Source: JACKGS01 sp964448015 (GTDB lineage Bacteria; Patescibacteriota; Saccharimonadia; Saccharimonadales; UBA7683). Taken from it: DNA of 42,231 nucleotides. The stretch spans positions 1 to 42,231 of the forward strand of contig CAYUUV010000003.1 in NCBI GenBank assembly GCA_964448015.1. Direction: 5' to 3'. This document shows, in pieces, positions 1 through 8,133 of this stretch. Below the pieces are notes generated by a model, which saw nothing but the letters and a program-made list of their open reading frames with translations, searched no databases and was not told the DNA's origin. Within the stretch, counting starts at the first letter, position 1. Each line of letters begins with the position of its first letter. The position numbers and the translations under genes were made by a program.

Positions 1-1
1 A

Positions 2-373
2 ATGACAGTTCATGGCGTATGGGAGATTGAGCTTGATGGTAGATTTCTTGGATCAGCCCAGCTTCACGATCCTATATCTCTAGTAGGTTGTGATTTCTCT
101 TGGATCGAAGTTATGCAACCTCGACCAGGTAAAGAGACTGATCACGGTTTTGTTGAGCATACAGAGTTTCTGTTTACAGATTTTGCAGCAGTTCAAGCTA
201 AGTTAGAACAAATTGGTGTTGCATATGAATTGCAAGAGAACCCCGGACACAAATGGATAAATATTGTTATTGATGATTTAGGCAGAGAAATTAAGATTAA
301 CAATAAAGTATTGGCTGATGTTGTTGTTTGGGAACGCGAGGAAGGTCATTTGAAAAAGAGAGTTGAGCAATAA
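2..373 (+). CDS. Unrecognised small protein upstream of ruvB
   Basis: A 123-aa reading frame whose ATG lies at the second base of the window, so the true start could lie further upstream outside the window. I do not recognise the family. The protein is mixed alpha/beta without a signal peptide or membrane segment. The central part (EHTEFLFTDF, then a helix and VAYEL) loosely recalls the betaalpha-beta-beta units of the VOC/glyoxalase fold, but no metal-ligand pattern is convincing. Its stop codon TAA shares one base with the ATG of ruvB, so the two are very likely co-transcribed and translationally coupled. Confidence 0.7.
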   Translation: MTVHGVWEIELDGRFLGSAQLHDPISLVGCDFSWIEVMQPRPGKETDHGFVEHTEFLFTDFAAVQAKLEQIGVAYELQENPGHKWINIVIDDLGREIKINNKVLADVVVWEREEGHLKKRVEQ

Positions 374-1404
374 TGGCGATTGAGCGGATTGTAAATACGA
401 CGGTGGATGATAGCGATCAGATTGAGGAGATTCTGGAAAATACTTTGCGACCGAAGGATTTTACCAACTATATTGGGCAGGAGCGGTTGAAGAAGAATTT
501 GCAATTAGCGATTGGGGCGGCCAAGAAGCGCGGTGAGCCGGTGGATCATATTTTGCTGTATGGGCCGCCAGGGCTGGGCAAGACCACCATGGCGAGTGTG
601 ATTGCGCACGAGATGGGCGCGCAGATCCGGATTACTTCGGGGCCGGCCATTTCGCGGGCGGCGGACCTGGCAAGTTTACTCACCAGCTTACAAGATGGTG
701 ACATTCTCTTCATTGATGAAATTCATCGTTTGAGCACTAGTATTGAAGAGGTGCTCTACTCTGCTATGGAAGATTTCAAACTCGATATTATGCTCGGCAA
801 AGGGCCAACGGCCAAAAGTCTGCGGCTGGATTTGCCGAAATTTACCATCATTGGGGCCACTACTAAAATGGGAAACCTGGCGGCACCACTGCGCGACAGG
901 TTCGGCATTATGCACCGGCTGGAGTTCTATACACCAGAAGAAATTGAAAAGATTTTGCATCGCTCAGCAGATATTTTAAACGTCAAAATTGATCCAAAAG
1001 CGGCCGCCCAAATTGCCTCACGCTCTCGCTTAACACCGCGTATTGCCAATAGGTTACTCAAGCGTACCCGTGACTATGCGGATATGAATGGTGACGGCAT
1101 GGTTGACACTATCACAGCCCAAAAAGCACTGGAGCTACTAGAAATTGACCATGCCGGGCTTGACCCGGCCGATCGCCGGTTGATCCAGGCAATCATTGAA
1201 AACCATAGCGGCGGCCCAGTTGGTGTTGAAACACTAGCTGCAATTACTGGTGACGAACGCTCTACAATTGAAGATTTTTTTGAGCCTTATTTGTTGCAAA
1301 TTGGCTTTCTAGAACGAACACCACGCGGTCGCCGCGTCACGCCACGAGCGTATCAGCATCTCGGGGTAGCGCAGTCAACACAACAGCAGGAAAGATTGGT
1401 ATAA
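373..1404 (+). CDS. ruvB: Holliday junction branch migration ATPase RuvB
   Basis: RuvB is the hexameric AAA+ motor that, with RuvA, drives Holliday-junction branch migration in recombinational repair. The 343-aa length is typical. Visible motifs: N-terminal LRPKDFTNYIGQ (residues 25-36), Walker A GPPGLGKT (64-71), Walker B LFIDEIHR (112-119), sensor-1 region TIIGATTK, arginine-finger region LRDRFG, and the C-terminal winged-helix domain with GGPVGVETLA and RTPRGR. The last base of the preceding gene's stop is the A of this ATG. A TATAAT hexamer lies within its final codons and stop and probably serves the next gene. Firm assignment. Confidence 0.98.
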   Translation: MAIERIVNTTVDDSDQIEEILENTLRPKDFTNYIGQERLKKNLQLAIGAAKKRGEPVDHILLYGPPGLGKTTMASVIAHEMGAQIRITSGPAISRAADLASLLTSLQDGDILFIDEIHRLSTSIEEVLYSAMEDFKLDIMLGKGPTAKSLRLDLPKFTIIGATTKMGNLAAPLRDRFGIMHRLEFYTPEEIEKILHRSADILNVKIDPKAAAQIASRSRLTPRIANRLLKRTRDYADMNGDGMVDTITAQKALELLEIDHAGLDPADRRLIQAIIENHSGGPVGVETLAAITGDERSTIEDFFEPYLLQIGFLERTPRGRRVTPRAYQHLGVAQSTQQQERLV

Positions 1405-1405
1405 T
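1400..1405 (+). promoter_or_regulatory. Extended -10 (TGGTATAAT), leaderless promoter for the bPH2 gene
   Basis: TATAAT preceded by TG plus one base, inside the 3' end of ruvB. It ends 7 nt before the ATG at 1413, so transcription would begin at or next to the start codon. No clear TTGACA box is visible. The call rests on sequence only. Confidence 0.6.
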
Positions 1406-1412
1406 AGCTGGC

Positions 1413-2096
1413 ATGAGCGAACCAAAGAAATCAGCCGATACCGCGCAATCTCCACAACAAGCCGCAGTGTCTCAGAACACTACCGCTGCTGACGGCGGAG
1501 TAACCCCTAATTATCGTGAACGGGCTACTGGTGAAAGTCAAAACCTGGCCGGAGTGCCCGAAGAATTTATGCGGCTGTTTGAACACGATCCCAGCGAGAT
1601 TATTTTGTACCAAGCACTACGCCACCCTATTGGCGTCTATGCAATTTACGGCAGCGCACTTGGAGTGGTGGGCATGATGCTTGTATTTGTCGCACTCATT
1701 GCATCTGATCCAAATAGCTATGGCATGCCCGAAAGTGCCATACCACTACTTGGGCTCGGTACTATAGTGGTGATTATATTGACCGCAGTTCTCAGTTATG
1801 CCGCTTCGTATGTGTACCAAAAAAGCCGTATGATTTTGACTAATCAAAAAGTGGTATTCATTCAGTACCATAGTTTGTTTAGCCGGGAGATTTCGCAGTT
1901 AAATATCGGTGAAGTTGAAGATGTCAATGTTGCCCAGAAGAATATAATCGACAGAATTTTCAAAACGGGCAATATTACCATTGAAACCGCTGGCGAACAG
2001 AATAATTACATACTTTCTCAAGTGAAGGATCCTCACGAATTTGCACATCGTACCATTCAGGCACACGAAGGTTTAATTGCTGAATACGGCAATTAG
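1413..2096 (+). CDS. bPH2 (bacterial PH-like, YdbS-type) membrane protein
   Basis: A 227-aa protein with a disordered, Ala/Gln/Ser-rich N-terminus (1-45), two membrane segments around residues 73-95 and 107-132, then a C-terminal domain with the strand pattern MILTNQKVVFIQYHSLFSREISQLNIGEVEDVNV and IDRIFKTGNITIETAG. The latter is characteristic of the bacterial PH-like domain (bPH2) found in YdbS/YdbT-type proteins, whose function is unknown but is thought to be membrane associated. It follows ruvB by 8 bp and has its own -10 element; no Shine-Dalgarno is visible. A hairpin-forming repeat follows the stop. Confidence 0.8.
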   Translation: MSEPKKSADTAQSPQQAAVSQNTTAADGGVTPNYRERATGESQNLAGVPEEFMRLFEHDPSEIILYQALRHPIGVYAIYGSALGVVGMMLVFVALIASDPNSYGMPESAIPLLGLGTIVVIILTAVLSYAASYVYQKSRMILTNQKVVFIQYHSLFSREISQLNIGEVEDVNVAQKNIIDRIFKTGNITIETAGEQNNYILSQVKDPHEFAHRTIQAHEGLIAEYGN

Positions 2097-2160
2097 TTAG
2101 TTTGTAGTTGGTAGTTGTGAGCTGACAAAAAAGAAACAATCTACAAACTATCAACTAACT
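2093..2160. repeat. Heptamer-like imperfect repeats forming an inverted repeat between convergent genes
   Basis: The left arm is built from 7-nt steps ending in TAGTT (TTAGTTAGTTTGTAGTTGGTAGTTG, written here in description only up to its core TAGTTTGTAG at 2098-2107). The right arm contains the exact reverse complement CTACAAACTA at 2141-2150. It lies between the convergent 3' ends of the bPH2 gene and the pilin-like gene and may act as a bidirectional terminator, though no long T-run follows. Confidence 0.6.
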
Positions 2161-2556
2161 ATTTAGGCTTTGCTTCACAAAGGGCGCTTCTTTCTCAAGT
2201 TCAGCGGTCAAAGTAAAGCTTCGACACCTGGCTTCTTGGCAGCCCATAGGCTTAAAGCTGTATGAACCACCTGCTTCATTGAGGCTGCGGCCATTTCTGT
2301 CTTTCAGATTCTCCGCGTCAATCCCCTTCAAGGTGTCAGCGGTAATTGTTTCAGGATAGTAGCCATTTTTTTCGTGGAATAGTTCGAGTTGATAAAAGAT
2401 TGCGTTGATGTCGACTTTACTGACTTGATCTCGATTCTGAGCTCGCAGATCTCTAATATTAGAAACAGCAACGACCGCAACGGTTACGAGCACAACAATG
2501 AAAACCAGCAGTTCAATAATAGTAAACCCATTGGTGTTATTTTGTAATTTCTTCAT
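2155..2556 (-). CDS. Type IV pilin-like (prepilin) protein, divergent from recA
   Basis: A 133-aa prepilin-like protein. After a short basic leader (MKKLQNNTNG) comes FTIIELLVFIVVLVTVAVVAV, the class III signal peptide with the prepilin peptidase site G|F and the conserved Glu at mature position 5. The rest is a small globular domain with FHEKNGYYPETI, typical of pilin/pseudopilin alphabeta-loops, and a C-terminal Cys pair (CQEARC). I chose the ATG at 2556 because the class III leader starts there and a TACAAT -10 sits 8 nt upstream; an upstream ATG at 2604 would add 16 unlikely residues. It lies apart from the main pilus locus and is divergent from recA. Its role (minor pilin, or DNA-uptake pseudopilin) is not determinable here. 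Confidence 0.85.
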   Translation of the reverse strand: MKKLQNNTNGFTIIELLVFIVVLVTVAVVAVSNIRDLRAQNRDQVSKVDINAIFYQLELFHEKNGYYPETITADTLKGIDAENLKDRNGRSLNEAGGSYSFKPMGCQEARCRSFTLTAELEKEAPFVKQSLNS

Positions 2557-2564
2557 CACTATAT

Positions 2565-2570
2565 ATTGTA
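2565..2570 (-). promoter_or_regulatory. -10 element TACAAT, leaderless promoter of pilin-like gene
   Basis: TACAAT on the minus strand ends 8 nt before the ATG at 2556. It would give a transcript starting at the start codon. It lies in the 75-bp divergent intergenic region shared with recA. Confidence 0.5.
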
Positions 2571-2589
2571 GCAAAGTTCTGTAAGTGAG

Positions 2590-2595
2590 TATAAT
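2590..2595 (+). promoter_or_regulatory. -10 element TATAAT for recA
   Basis: TATAAT ending 36 nt before the recA ATG gives recA a normal leader of about 30 nt containing a GA-rich ribosome-binding site (GCGAGGG), unlike the leaderless genes nearby. Confidence 0.5.
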
Positions 2596-2631
2596 AGAAC
2601 CCAAGCGGGTGGTTAATGAAAGCGAGGGTAT

Positions 2632-3675
2632 ATGGCGAAGGCAGCAAAATCTGATAAGAAGGTACTGGCAGAAAAAGAAACCAATGCTTCAGGTAAAGAA
2701 AAAGCACTTGGCCTGGCAATGGAACAAATCACCAAGCAATTTGGTGACGGTGCCATTATGAAACTGGGTGAATCTCATAAAGCGGACGTTGATTTATTTA
2801 GTTCTGGCGCACTTTCGATTGATCTAGCACTGGGTGGCGGTTTTCCAAAAGGCCGTATCATTGAAATTTACGGTCCAGAAAGTAGCGGTAAAACCACATT
2901 AACACTTCACGCAATTGCCGAGATTCAAAAACAAGGCGGCACAGCAGCATTTATTGATGCAGAGCATGCACTGGATCCGCAATATGCTAAGCGCCTAGGG
3001 GTAGATACTGAAAATCTTTTTGTATCGCAACCAGATAACGGTGAGCAAGCTTTGGAAATTTGTGAAACATTGGTTCGTTCAAATGCAGTTGATTTGGTTG
3101 TTGTTGACTCGGTAGCGGCATTGGTTCCGCAGGCAGAAATTGAAGGCGATATGGGTGATAGTCATATGGGTCTTCAGGCTCGGTTGATGAGTCAGGCGCT
3201 CCGTAAATTAACTGGTATTATCAACAAAAGCAAATGTACAGTTATTTTTATTAACCAAATTCGCATGAAGATTGGCGTGATGTTTGGTAATCCTGAAACA
3301 ACAACTGGCGGTAATGCACTCAAGTTTTATGCTTCAGTTCGTGTTGATATTCGGCGCATTGGCCAAATTAAAGAAGGTGAAGATATTATTGGAAGCCGCA
3401 CTAAAATTAAAGTAGTCAAAAATAAGATAGCACCGCCTTTTAGAGTTGCAGAATTCGATATTATGTACAACGAAGGTATTAGTAAAACGGGTGATGCAGT
3501 AGATTTAGGTGTTCAACATGGCATTGTTGGTAAGGCGGGTGCGTGGTTTGACTATAATGATGCCAAAATTGGTCAAGGGCGCGAGGCTGCTAAAAAATAC
3601 TTGAAAGAAAATCCAAAAGTGCTCGAAGAAATTATTAAAAAAGTCAAAGAAGCCGCTGCTAAGTCCGAAGAATAG
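2632..3675 (+). CDS. recA: Recombinase RecA
   Basis: RecA forms ATP-dependent filaments on single-stranded DNA and carries out strand exchange; it also triggers SOS-type repressor cleavage where that exists. The 347-aa length is normal. Walker A GPESSGKTT spans residues 81-89; the catalytic-Glu region DAEHALDP, the Walker B VVVDSVAALVP, the L1 region GDSHMGLQARLMSQALRKL and the L2 region FINQIRMKIGVMFGNPETTTGG are all intact. The C-terminus is Lys/Glu-rich rather than strongly acidic. Its regulator recX is encoded about 1 kb downstream on the same strand. Confidence 0.98.
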   Translation: MAKAAKSDKKVLAEKETNASGKEKALGLAMEQITKQFGDGAIMKLGESHKADVDLFSSGALSIDLALGGGFPKGRIIEIYGPESSGKTTLTLHAIAEIQKQGGTAAFIDAEHALDPQYAKRLGVDTENLFVSQPDNGEQALEICETLVRSNAVDLVVVDSVAALVPQAEIEGDMGDSHMGLQARLMSQALRKLTGIINKSKCTVIFINQIRMKIGVMFGNPETTTGGNALKFYASVRVDIRRIGQIKEGEDIIGSRTKIKVVKNKIAPPFRVAEFDIMYNEGISKTGDAVDLGVQHGIVGKAGAWFDYNDAKIGQGREAAKKYLKENPKVLEEIIKKVKEAAAKSEE

Positions 3676-3731
3676 ACTGATGAGACAAGCTTTATCTATC
3701 TCAGGCGAGTTCTTCCTGGAAAGGGCGCCCC

Positions 3732-4244
3732 GTGTATAAGCCGATTCAAATTGTAGACGAGGCGGGTGCATTCATGGGTGTTTCTAAAAGCCCGAAAGAG
3801 GCATTTTTAGCGCAGCAGGTTCGCCTGGTCTCACGAGTTATAATTACTGATGGTAACGGACGATATTTACTGCAAAAACGAGCAGACAGCATGTTCATCT
3901 ATCCTGGTTGCTGGGATAGCTCCGCGGCTGGCCATGTTGATGAAGGTGAAACGCCCGAAGAGGCTGCGTACCGAGAGCTGGCAGAAGAAGTTGGCATTAC
4001 TGATATTACGCTCAACGAAATCGCTCGTCACTATAGCGAGACGCAAGCACATGCTAGATATGTTAGTAAAGTTTACAGTCATGTCTTCATGGGGCAATTT
4101 AGTGGTGATATTAGTACGCTGACTCTGGAGCAGACCGAGGTGACACTGATTCAATGGTTTGATAGATCTGATATTGAAGAGTTGTTGCGGGAGGCGAATA
4201 CGGTGACCGATGGTGTGAAGCTAATATTTCAACAGGTACTATGA
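3732..4244 (+). CDS. Nudix hydrolase, isopentenyl-diphosphate-isomerase-like
   Basis: A 170-aa Nudix protein. The Nudix box GX5EX7REUXEEXGU is complete (GHVDEGETPEEAAYRELAEEVGI, residues about 67-89; the metal-binding core is RELAEE). The surrounding sequence (QKRADSMFIYPGCWDSSAAGHV) resembles the IDI/YfcD-type Nudix subgroup rather than MutT. It probably hydrolyses a nucleoside or other diphosphate; the substrate cannot be read from the sequence. The start is GTG at 3732; no better ATG lies upstream. It overlaps the next gene by ATGA, so the two and recX form a translationally coupled trio downstream of recA. Confidence 0.9.
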   Translation: MYKPIQIVDEAGAFMGVSKSPKEAFLAQQVRLVSRVIITDGNGRYLLQKRADSMFIYPGCWDSSAAGHVDEGETPEEAAYRELAEEVGITDITLNEIARHYSETQAHARYVSKVYSHVFMGQFSGDISTLTLEQTEVTLIQWFDRSDIEELLREANTVTDGVKLIFQQVL

Positions 4245-4687
4245 TTGCAACGAATCATGCTCTCACCGGTGCAATGGTCGCTGCAACACTCAAGCAGCCA
4301 CTACTGGCGGTACCGGTAGCTTTTTGTAGCCACTTTTTGTGCGACGCACTGCCCCATTTTGGCGTAGATCTTACATTTAAGAGTCGAGCAATGTATATAT
4401 GGTTAGTGCTTGATGGCCTTGCGGCGCTCGTTATGGCGGGCGTTTTATTGCTGTATGGTGTTGCAAGCCCGGTGCTGTTGGCAGTCTGTGGGTTTGTAGC
4501 GATGTCTCCCGATTTAGCCTGGCTGTATTATGGGTTAAAAAATAGGTTAGGTAACAATGAGTCATATGACTTGCTCACTCGGTTTCATTATCGAATTCAG
4601 TGGTATCAAAAAGTGCCAGGGTTGATAGTTGAATTTTTATGGGCGCTCTGCATGGTCAGTATTATTTTGAAGGCACAGCTGTCATGA
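4241..4687 (+). CDS. Small multi-spanning membrane protein with H/D motifs (DUF457-like?)
   Basis: A 148-aa hydrophobic protein with about four membrane segments. It begins with NHALTGA, has CSHFLCDALPHFG near residue 35 and MSPDLAW near 87. The spaced His, Asp-x-x-Pro-His and Pro-Asp motifs recall membrane-bound metal-dependent hydrolases of the YdjM/DUF457 type, but the match is by eye only. ATGA overlaps join it to the Nudix gene upstream and to recX downstream. Confidence 0.75.
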   Translation: MIATNHALTGAMVAATLKQPLLAVPVAFCSHFLCDALPHFGVDLTFKSRAMYIWLVLDGLAALVMAGVLLLYGVASPVLLAVCGFVAMSPDLAWLYYGLKNRLGNNESYDLLTRFHYRIQWYQKVPGLIVEFLWALCMVSIILKAQLS

Positions 4688-5454
4688 AACTCCGAGCGGT
4701 ATCTTTATCGGATGTGAACAATCAGTTACCTTCGGAGAAAGACGGGCTAGAACACGCAGTAAACAATTTGGAACTGAGGATCACTAAAATTACACAGCAA
4801 GTGAAGCGTCCTGAGCGGTATTCGATTTATGTGAACGAAAAATATTCCTTTTCACTACACGAATATCAATTGGCGGGTTCTGGTTTGCGAACAGGGATGA
4901 TACTCACAAAAGATGTGCTAGAAAATTTTGCGACAGAATCGCAATTTGGAAAAGCCTATGAAAGAACGGTGCGTTATGTCATGCTTCGCCCCCGTTCAGA
5001 AAAAGAAGTTCGCGACTACCTTACTCGCACCTTCTTATACCCGAAGCCGAAAGTCTTCGTTGATCAGTCTGGTCAACGACATATCAAAAAACAAACAGTG
5101 GACAAAGAAAAAACCAACCATATGATCCAGCGAATTATGACCAGACTTTCAGAAAAAGGCTATATTAATGACGAGATATTTGCCAAGGCGTGGGTGGCGT
5201 CGCGGCAAATCCATAAAAAAACCAGCCTTAAAAAACTGCAGCAAGAACTTATGGCCAAGGGTGTTTCGCAGGAGATTCTAGACAGTGTCTTGCAAGATCA
5301 AGACATAGACGAGATTACAAATATACAAGAGTTAATTGTAAAAAAACGTCGTCAAGCAAAATATCACGATTCAACAAAGTTAACGCAGTACTTAATGCGG
5401 CAGGGGTTTCGATATAGTGATATTCAGACCGCATTGCGCCAGGAGAGCGAGTGA
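4684..5454 (+). CDS. recX: RecA regulatory protein RecX
   Basis: RecX binds RecA filaments and modulates their extension. The protein (256 aa from this start) has an N-terminal beta-rich part (RYSIYVNEKYSFSLHEYQL) that is common in longer RecX proteins, followed by the three-helix RecX repeats: YVMLRPRSEKEVRDYL, ...RLSEKGYINDEIFAKAWVASR..., and a third repeat ending in QYLMRQGFRYSDIQTAL. An insertion of about 25 residues containing KPKVFVDQSG lies between the first and second repeats. I start at 4684 because its ATG overlaps the preceding stop (ATGA); the in-frame ATG at 4639 lies well inside that gene. TGA is used as the stop. Confidence 0.9.
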   Translation: MKLRAVSLSDVNNQLPSEKDGLEHAVNNLELRITKITQQVKRPERYSIYVNEKYSFSLHEYQLAGSGLRTGMILTKDVLENFATESQFGKAYERTVRYVMLRPRSEKEVRDYLTRTFLYPKPKVFVDQSGQRHIKKQTVDKEKTNHMIQRIMTRLSEKGYINDEIFAKAWVASRQIHKKTSLKKLQQELMAKGVSQEILDSVLQDQDIDEITNIQELIVKKRRQAKYHDSTKLTQYLMRQGFRYSDIQTALRQESE

Positions 5455-5455
5455 T

Positions 5456-5722
5456 ATGGCAGCGATACATAATTCCGCACATAATGTATCTGAGCAGATT
5501 AGCCACAGGTCTGCTCTACTCGGAGAAAGTATTCAGGCATCACGAGCCTGCCTGGAATCTATTGTGAGTCATCTGGTACTTCTAAGAGAGGTGGTACATG
5601 ATACGACTGTAGTTGATGAACAGCTGGCGGCGTATCAGGCGATAGTGGTAGAAATAGAGCGGGCTGACACTATTTTTACTGATCACGCAGCCTTGATTCG
5701 TCAGTCGCCAGCTCAGGGCTGA
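5456..5722 (+). CDS. Small helical protein of unknown function
   Basis: An 88-aa frame whose ATG lies one base after the recX stop, which favours a real, coupled gene. It is predicted to be almost wholly helical with heptad-like spacing of Leu, Ile and Val, and has no membrane segment. I do not recognise it. Its last 47 bp overlap the 3' end of the convergent PRC-barrel gene, which is unusual but tolerated in compact genomes. A longer version from the in-frame ATG at 5417 would start inside recX and is less likely. Confidence 0.5.
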   Translation: MAAIHNSAHNVSEQISHRSALLGESIQASRACLESIVSHLVLLREVVHDTTVVDEQLAAYQAIVVEIERADTIFTDHAALIRQSPAQG

Positions 5723-6263
5723 GTGACTGGCTTTTGCGGAATGGGTTGAGTACCTGTGTGATACCGGTTTGTTGCGGAATTGTACCCGAACGAACAATAA
5801 TCTGCTGATTGGTGATTTCAATAATTTGCGAGCGGTGAATCACAAGGCTGGAGTTGGTAATATTTTTCAGAACTGATTGCGTAACATGGATTTTTTGAAT
5901 ATAAAATTCATCTGTTTCAAGTGTGTATTCTGTTACTTTGCCAAGTTTGTTCTTCATATCGTCAATAACGGGTACGCCAATAAGTTCAAAACCAAGACGC
6001 AAGACTTCTTGCAGACGCACAAGATCTTCGTCAAGACTCATGATAGCATCGGCACTATCGACGATAATGCCCAAGGGGCCAATTTCTCGAATGTCGCTTG
6101 TGTGCAGCACGCTGGTGTGTGGAATACGTGCACCGCGGGCGTAGTAGGCAACAACCTGGAGTTTGCGCGGGTCAATAATGGCCGCATGGGTAGTACCGAG
6201 CTCACTGCCAGTTTGCAGACTCATAATAGGGGTGTTTACTAGCTGGGAATTCAAAGCAAGCAT
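5676..6263 (-). CDS. PRC-barrel domain protein
   Basis: A 195-aa protein beginning MLALNSQLVNTPIMSLQTGSELG, a typical PRC-barrel opening, followed by strands VVAYYA and HTSDIREIGPLGIIV and by a second half with LIGVPVIDDMKNKLGKVTEYTLE that looks like a repeated barrel. PRC-barrels occur in RimM and in RNA-metabolism or photosynthetic proteins; the partner here is unknown. I chose the ATG at 6263 because a TACAAT -10 ends 6 nt upstream and because the domain begins at that methionine; upstream ATGs at 6281 and 6311 would lie before or within the promoter. Confidence 0.8.
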   Translation of the reverse strand: MLALNSQLVNTPIMSLQTGSELGTTHAAIIDPRKLQVVAYYARGARIPHTSVLHTSDIREIGPLGIIVDSADAIMSLDEDLVRLQEVLRLGFELIGVPVIDDMKNKLGKVTEYTLETDEFYIQKIHVTQSVLKNITNSSLVIHRSQIIEITNQQIIVRSGTIPQQTGITQVLNPFRKSQSLSPELATDESRLRDQ

Positions 6264-6269
6264 AGTTCT

Positions 6270-6275
6270 ATTGTA
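6270..6275 (-). promoter_or_regulatory. -10 element TACAAT, leaderless promoter of PRC-barrel gene
   Basis: TACAAT on the minus strand ends 6 nt before the ATG at 6263. It also decides the start codon of the gene. Confidence 0.5.
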
Positions 6276-6335
6276 CTCCATGCTGGTGATAGACAATAAA
6301 TACACAACCACTTACGTTATGGTTATGCTTTTTGT

Positions 6336-6341
6336 TATACT
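6336..6341 (+). promoter_or_regulatory. Extended -10 (TGTTATACT), leaderless promoter for pilB
   Basis: TATACT with an upstream TG, ending 9 nt before the pilB ATG. This is the only evident promoter for the head of the pilus operon. Confidence 0.6.
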
Positions 6342-6350
6342 GGACGCAAG

Positions 6351-8132
6351 ATGAAGATATCAGATAAAACTATCAAGCAACTCTTGGTAGAACATAAGAA
6401 ACTCAGTGAGGCCGAGCTTGCTAAATTAGAGCAGGCCGCTAAACAACAGAAAAAGTCACTGCAAGATATTGTTATAAAGCGCACGGTTGCAACAGATGAA
6501 GAAATTGCACAGTGGTATGCAAAATCTGCAGATATACCGTTTATTCAACTTGATCCCAAAAAAATTGACCTTGGTTTACTAAAGCTCATTCCGGAAAGAA
6601 TTGCTCGCAGGTATAGTGCCGTGTTGTTTGGCGAAGCTGACGGCATTAAACAGCTAGCCATGGAAGACCCGGACGATCTTCAGGCAGTTGATTTTATTCA
6701 AAAACAACTTGGTTCAAAACCGGCTCTCTATCTGGCCACAAAACAAAATATTACCTCATCACTCGAACTGTACCGAGACGAAATGAGTTCTGAGTTAACT
6801 AAGGTAATAGCAGAAGATATAGAAGGTGAAAGCGAACAGGTTGAAGTCAGCGAAGAAGATGTGGCTGAAGATTCACCGATTGCCCAAACCGCCACCCTGT
6901 TGATCGAGTACGCCATTAAGGCCGGTGCGTCTGATATTCATATTGAGCCTCGGGAAGAATATGTGCAAATACGCTACCGCATAGATGGAGTGTTGCAAGA
7001 AGCCGATAAATTGCCAAAAAAGGTTCAGGCCGCCCTGTCAAGTCGACTTAAAATTTTAGCCAACCTCAAAATTGATGAACGGCGCATTCCGCAGGACGGA
7101 CGTATTAAAATTTCTCAGGCTGGCAAGGTGTACGCGCTACGTGTTTCAACCCTGCCAATTGCAGATGGCGAAAAAATTGTTATGCGTATTCTGGACGAAA
7201 GCAACAAGGCGCTCAATATGGAAGAACTTGGGTTTTGGGGCTGGTCACTGAAAAAGATCAGTGAAGCTATTGTTGAGCCACACGGCATGATTTTGGTCAC
7301 CGGGCCAACCGGTTCCGGTAAATCCACCACGCTCTTTAGTGTTCTTTCGCTTTTAAATAACCATACAGTGAATATTTCAACCGTTGAAGATCCAATTGAA
7401 TACAAAATTGTGGGTGCAAACCAGACACAGGTTAATAGTAAGGCTGGAATGACGTTCGCTTCTGGCCTGCGCGCCCTGCTTCGACAAGATCCAAACATTA
7501 TTATGGTTGGTGAGATTCGTGATGGTGAGACGGCTGATATGGGTGTGCAAGCTGCGTTGACTGGCCACCTCGTATTTTCTACCCTGCACACAAACAATGC
7601 GGCTACCTGTTTACCACGTTTGCTAGATATGGGTGTGGAGCCGTTTCTGATTGCCTCAACGGTGCGCGCGGTTATTGGTCAACGCTTGGTGCGTCAAGTC
7701 TGCGAAAAATGTCGTATTCCGTACGTACCAGATGCAAGTGAGCTCGACCAAATTAAAGAAATGTTTGGTATTGGTACGGCTGATGAATACAAAAAAATAC
7801 ATGATCTTGAGTCGGTGGCTCTGGCGGAAGGGATCGGTAAAGATCTCACAGAACTCGCCACTGATGGAGAAACAATCAAGCAGTTTTATCGTGCCAAAGA
7901 AGACGGTTGTACGGCTTGCGGCGGCAAGGGCTACAAGGGGCGGATTGGTATATATGAAGTGTTGGAAAATTCCAATGAAATTCAGCACCTGATTATGGGC
8001 GACACCACAGCAGATGTTATTCAAGACAAAAGTATTGCTGATGGCATGGTAACGATGCAGATGGACGGGTTGATTAAGGCGCTGCGTGGTCGCACGACAA
8101 TTGAAGAGATCCTAAGGGTTACAAGGGAATAA
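6351..8132 (+). CDS. pilB: Type IV pilus assembly ATPase PilB/GspE
   Basis: The cytoplasmic hexameric ATPase that powers pilus extension. The 593-aa protein has an N-terminal MshEN-like domain (1-140), then the secretion ATPase core: SDIHIEP (194-200), Asp-box region with IRYRIDGVLQE, Walker A GPTGSGKST (318-326), atypical Walker B PNIIMVGEIRDGETAD (381-396) and the His box HLVFSTLHTN. A tetracysteine zinc site is present as CEKC (451-454) and CTAC near residue 520, as usual for PilB/GspE rather than PilT. It lies one base upstream of pilC. No pilT retraction ATPase is present in this window. Confidence 0.96.
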   Translation: MKISDKTIKQLLVEHKKLSEAELAKLEQAAKQQKKSLQDIVIKRTVATDEEIAQWYAKSADIPFIQLDPKKIDLGLLKLIPERIARRYSAVLFGEADGIKQLAMEDPDDLQAVDFIQKQLGSKPALYLATKQNITSSLELYRDEMSSELTKVIAEDIEGESEQVEVSEEDVAEDSPIAQTATLLIEYAIKAGASDIHIEPREEYVQIRYRIDGVLQEADKLPKKVQAALSSRLKILANLKIDERRIPQDGRIKISQAGKVYALRVSTLPIADGEKIVMRILDESNKALNMEELGFWGWSLKKISEAIVEPHGMILVTGPTGSGKSTTLFSVLSLLNNHTVNISTVEDPIEYKIVGANQTQVNSKAGMTFASGLRALLRQDPNIIMVGEIRDGETADMGVQAALTGHLVFSTLHTNNAATCLPRLLDMGVEPFLIASTVRAVIGQRLVRQVCEKCRIPYVPDASELDQIKEMFGIGTADEYKKIHDLESVALAEGIGKDLTELATDGETIKQFYRAKEDGCTACGGKGYKGRIGIYEVLENSNEIQHLIMGDTTADVIQDKSIADGMVTMQMDGLIKALRGRTTIEEILRVTRE

Positions 8133-8133
8133 C

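Noticed and set aside
7115..7597. 160-aa minus-strand frame opposite pilB
   Set aside because: Shadow of the PilB ATPase core; no promoter or ribosome-binding site.
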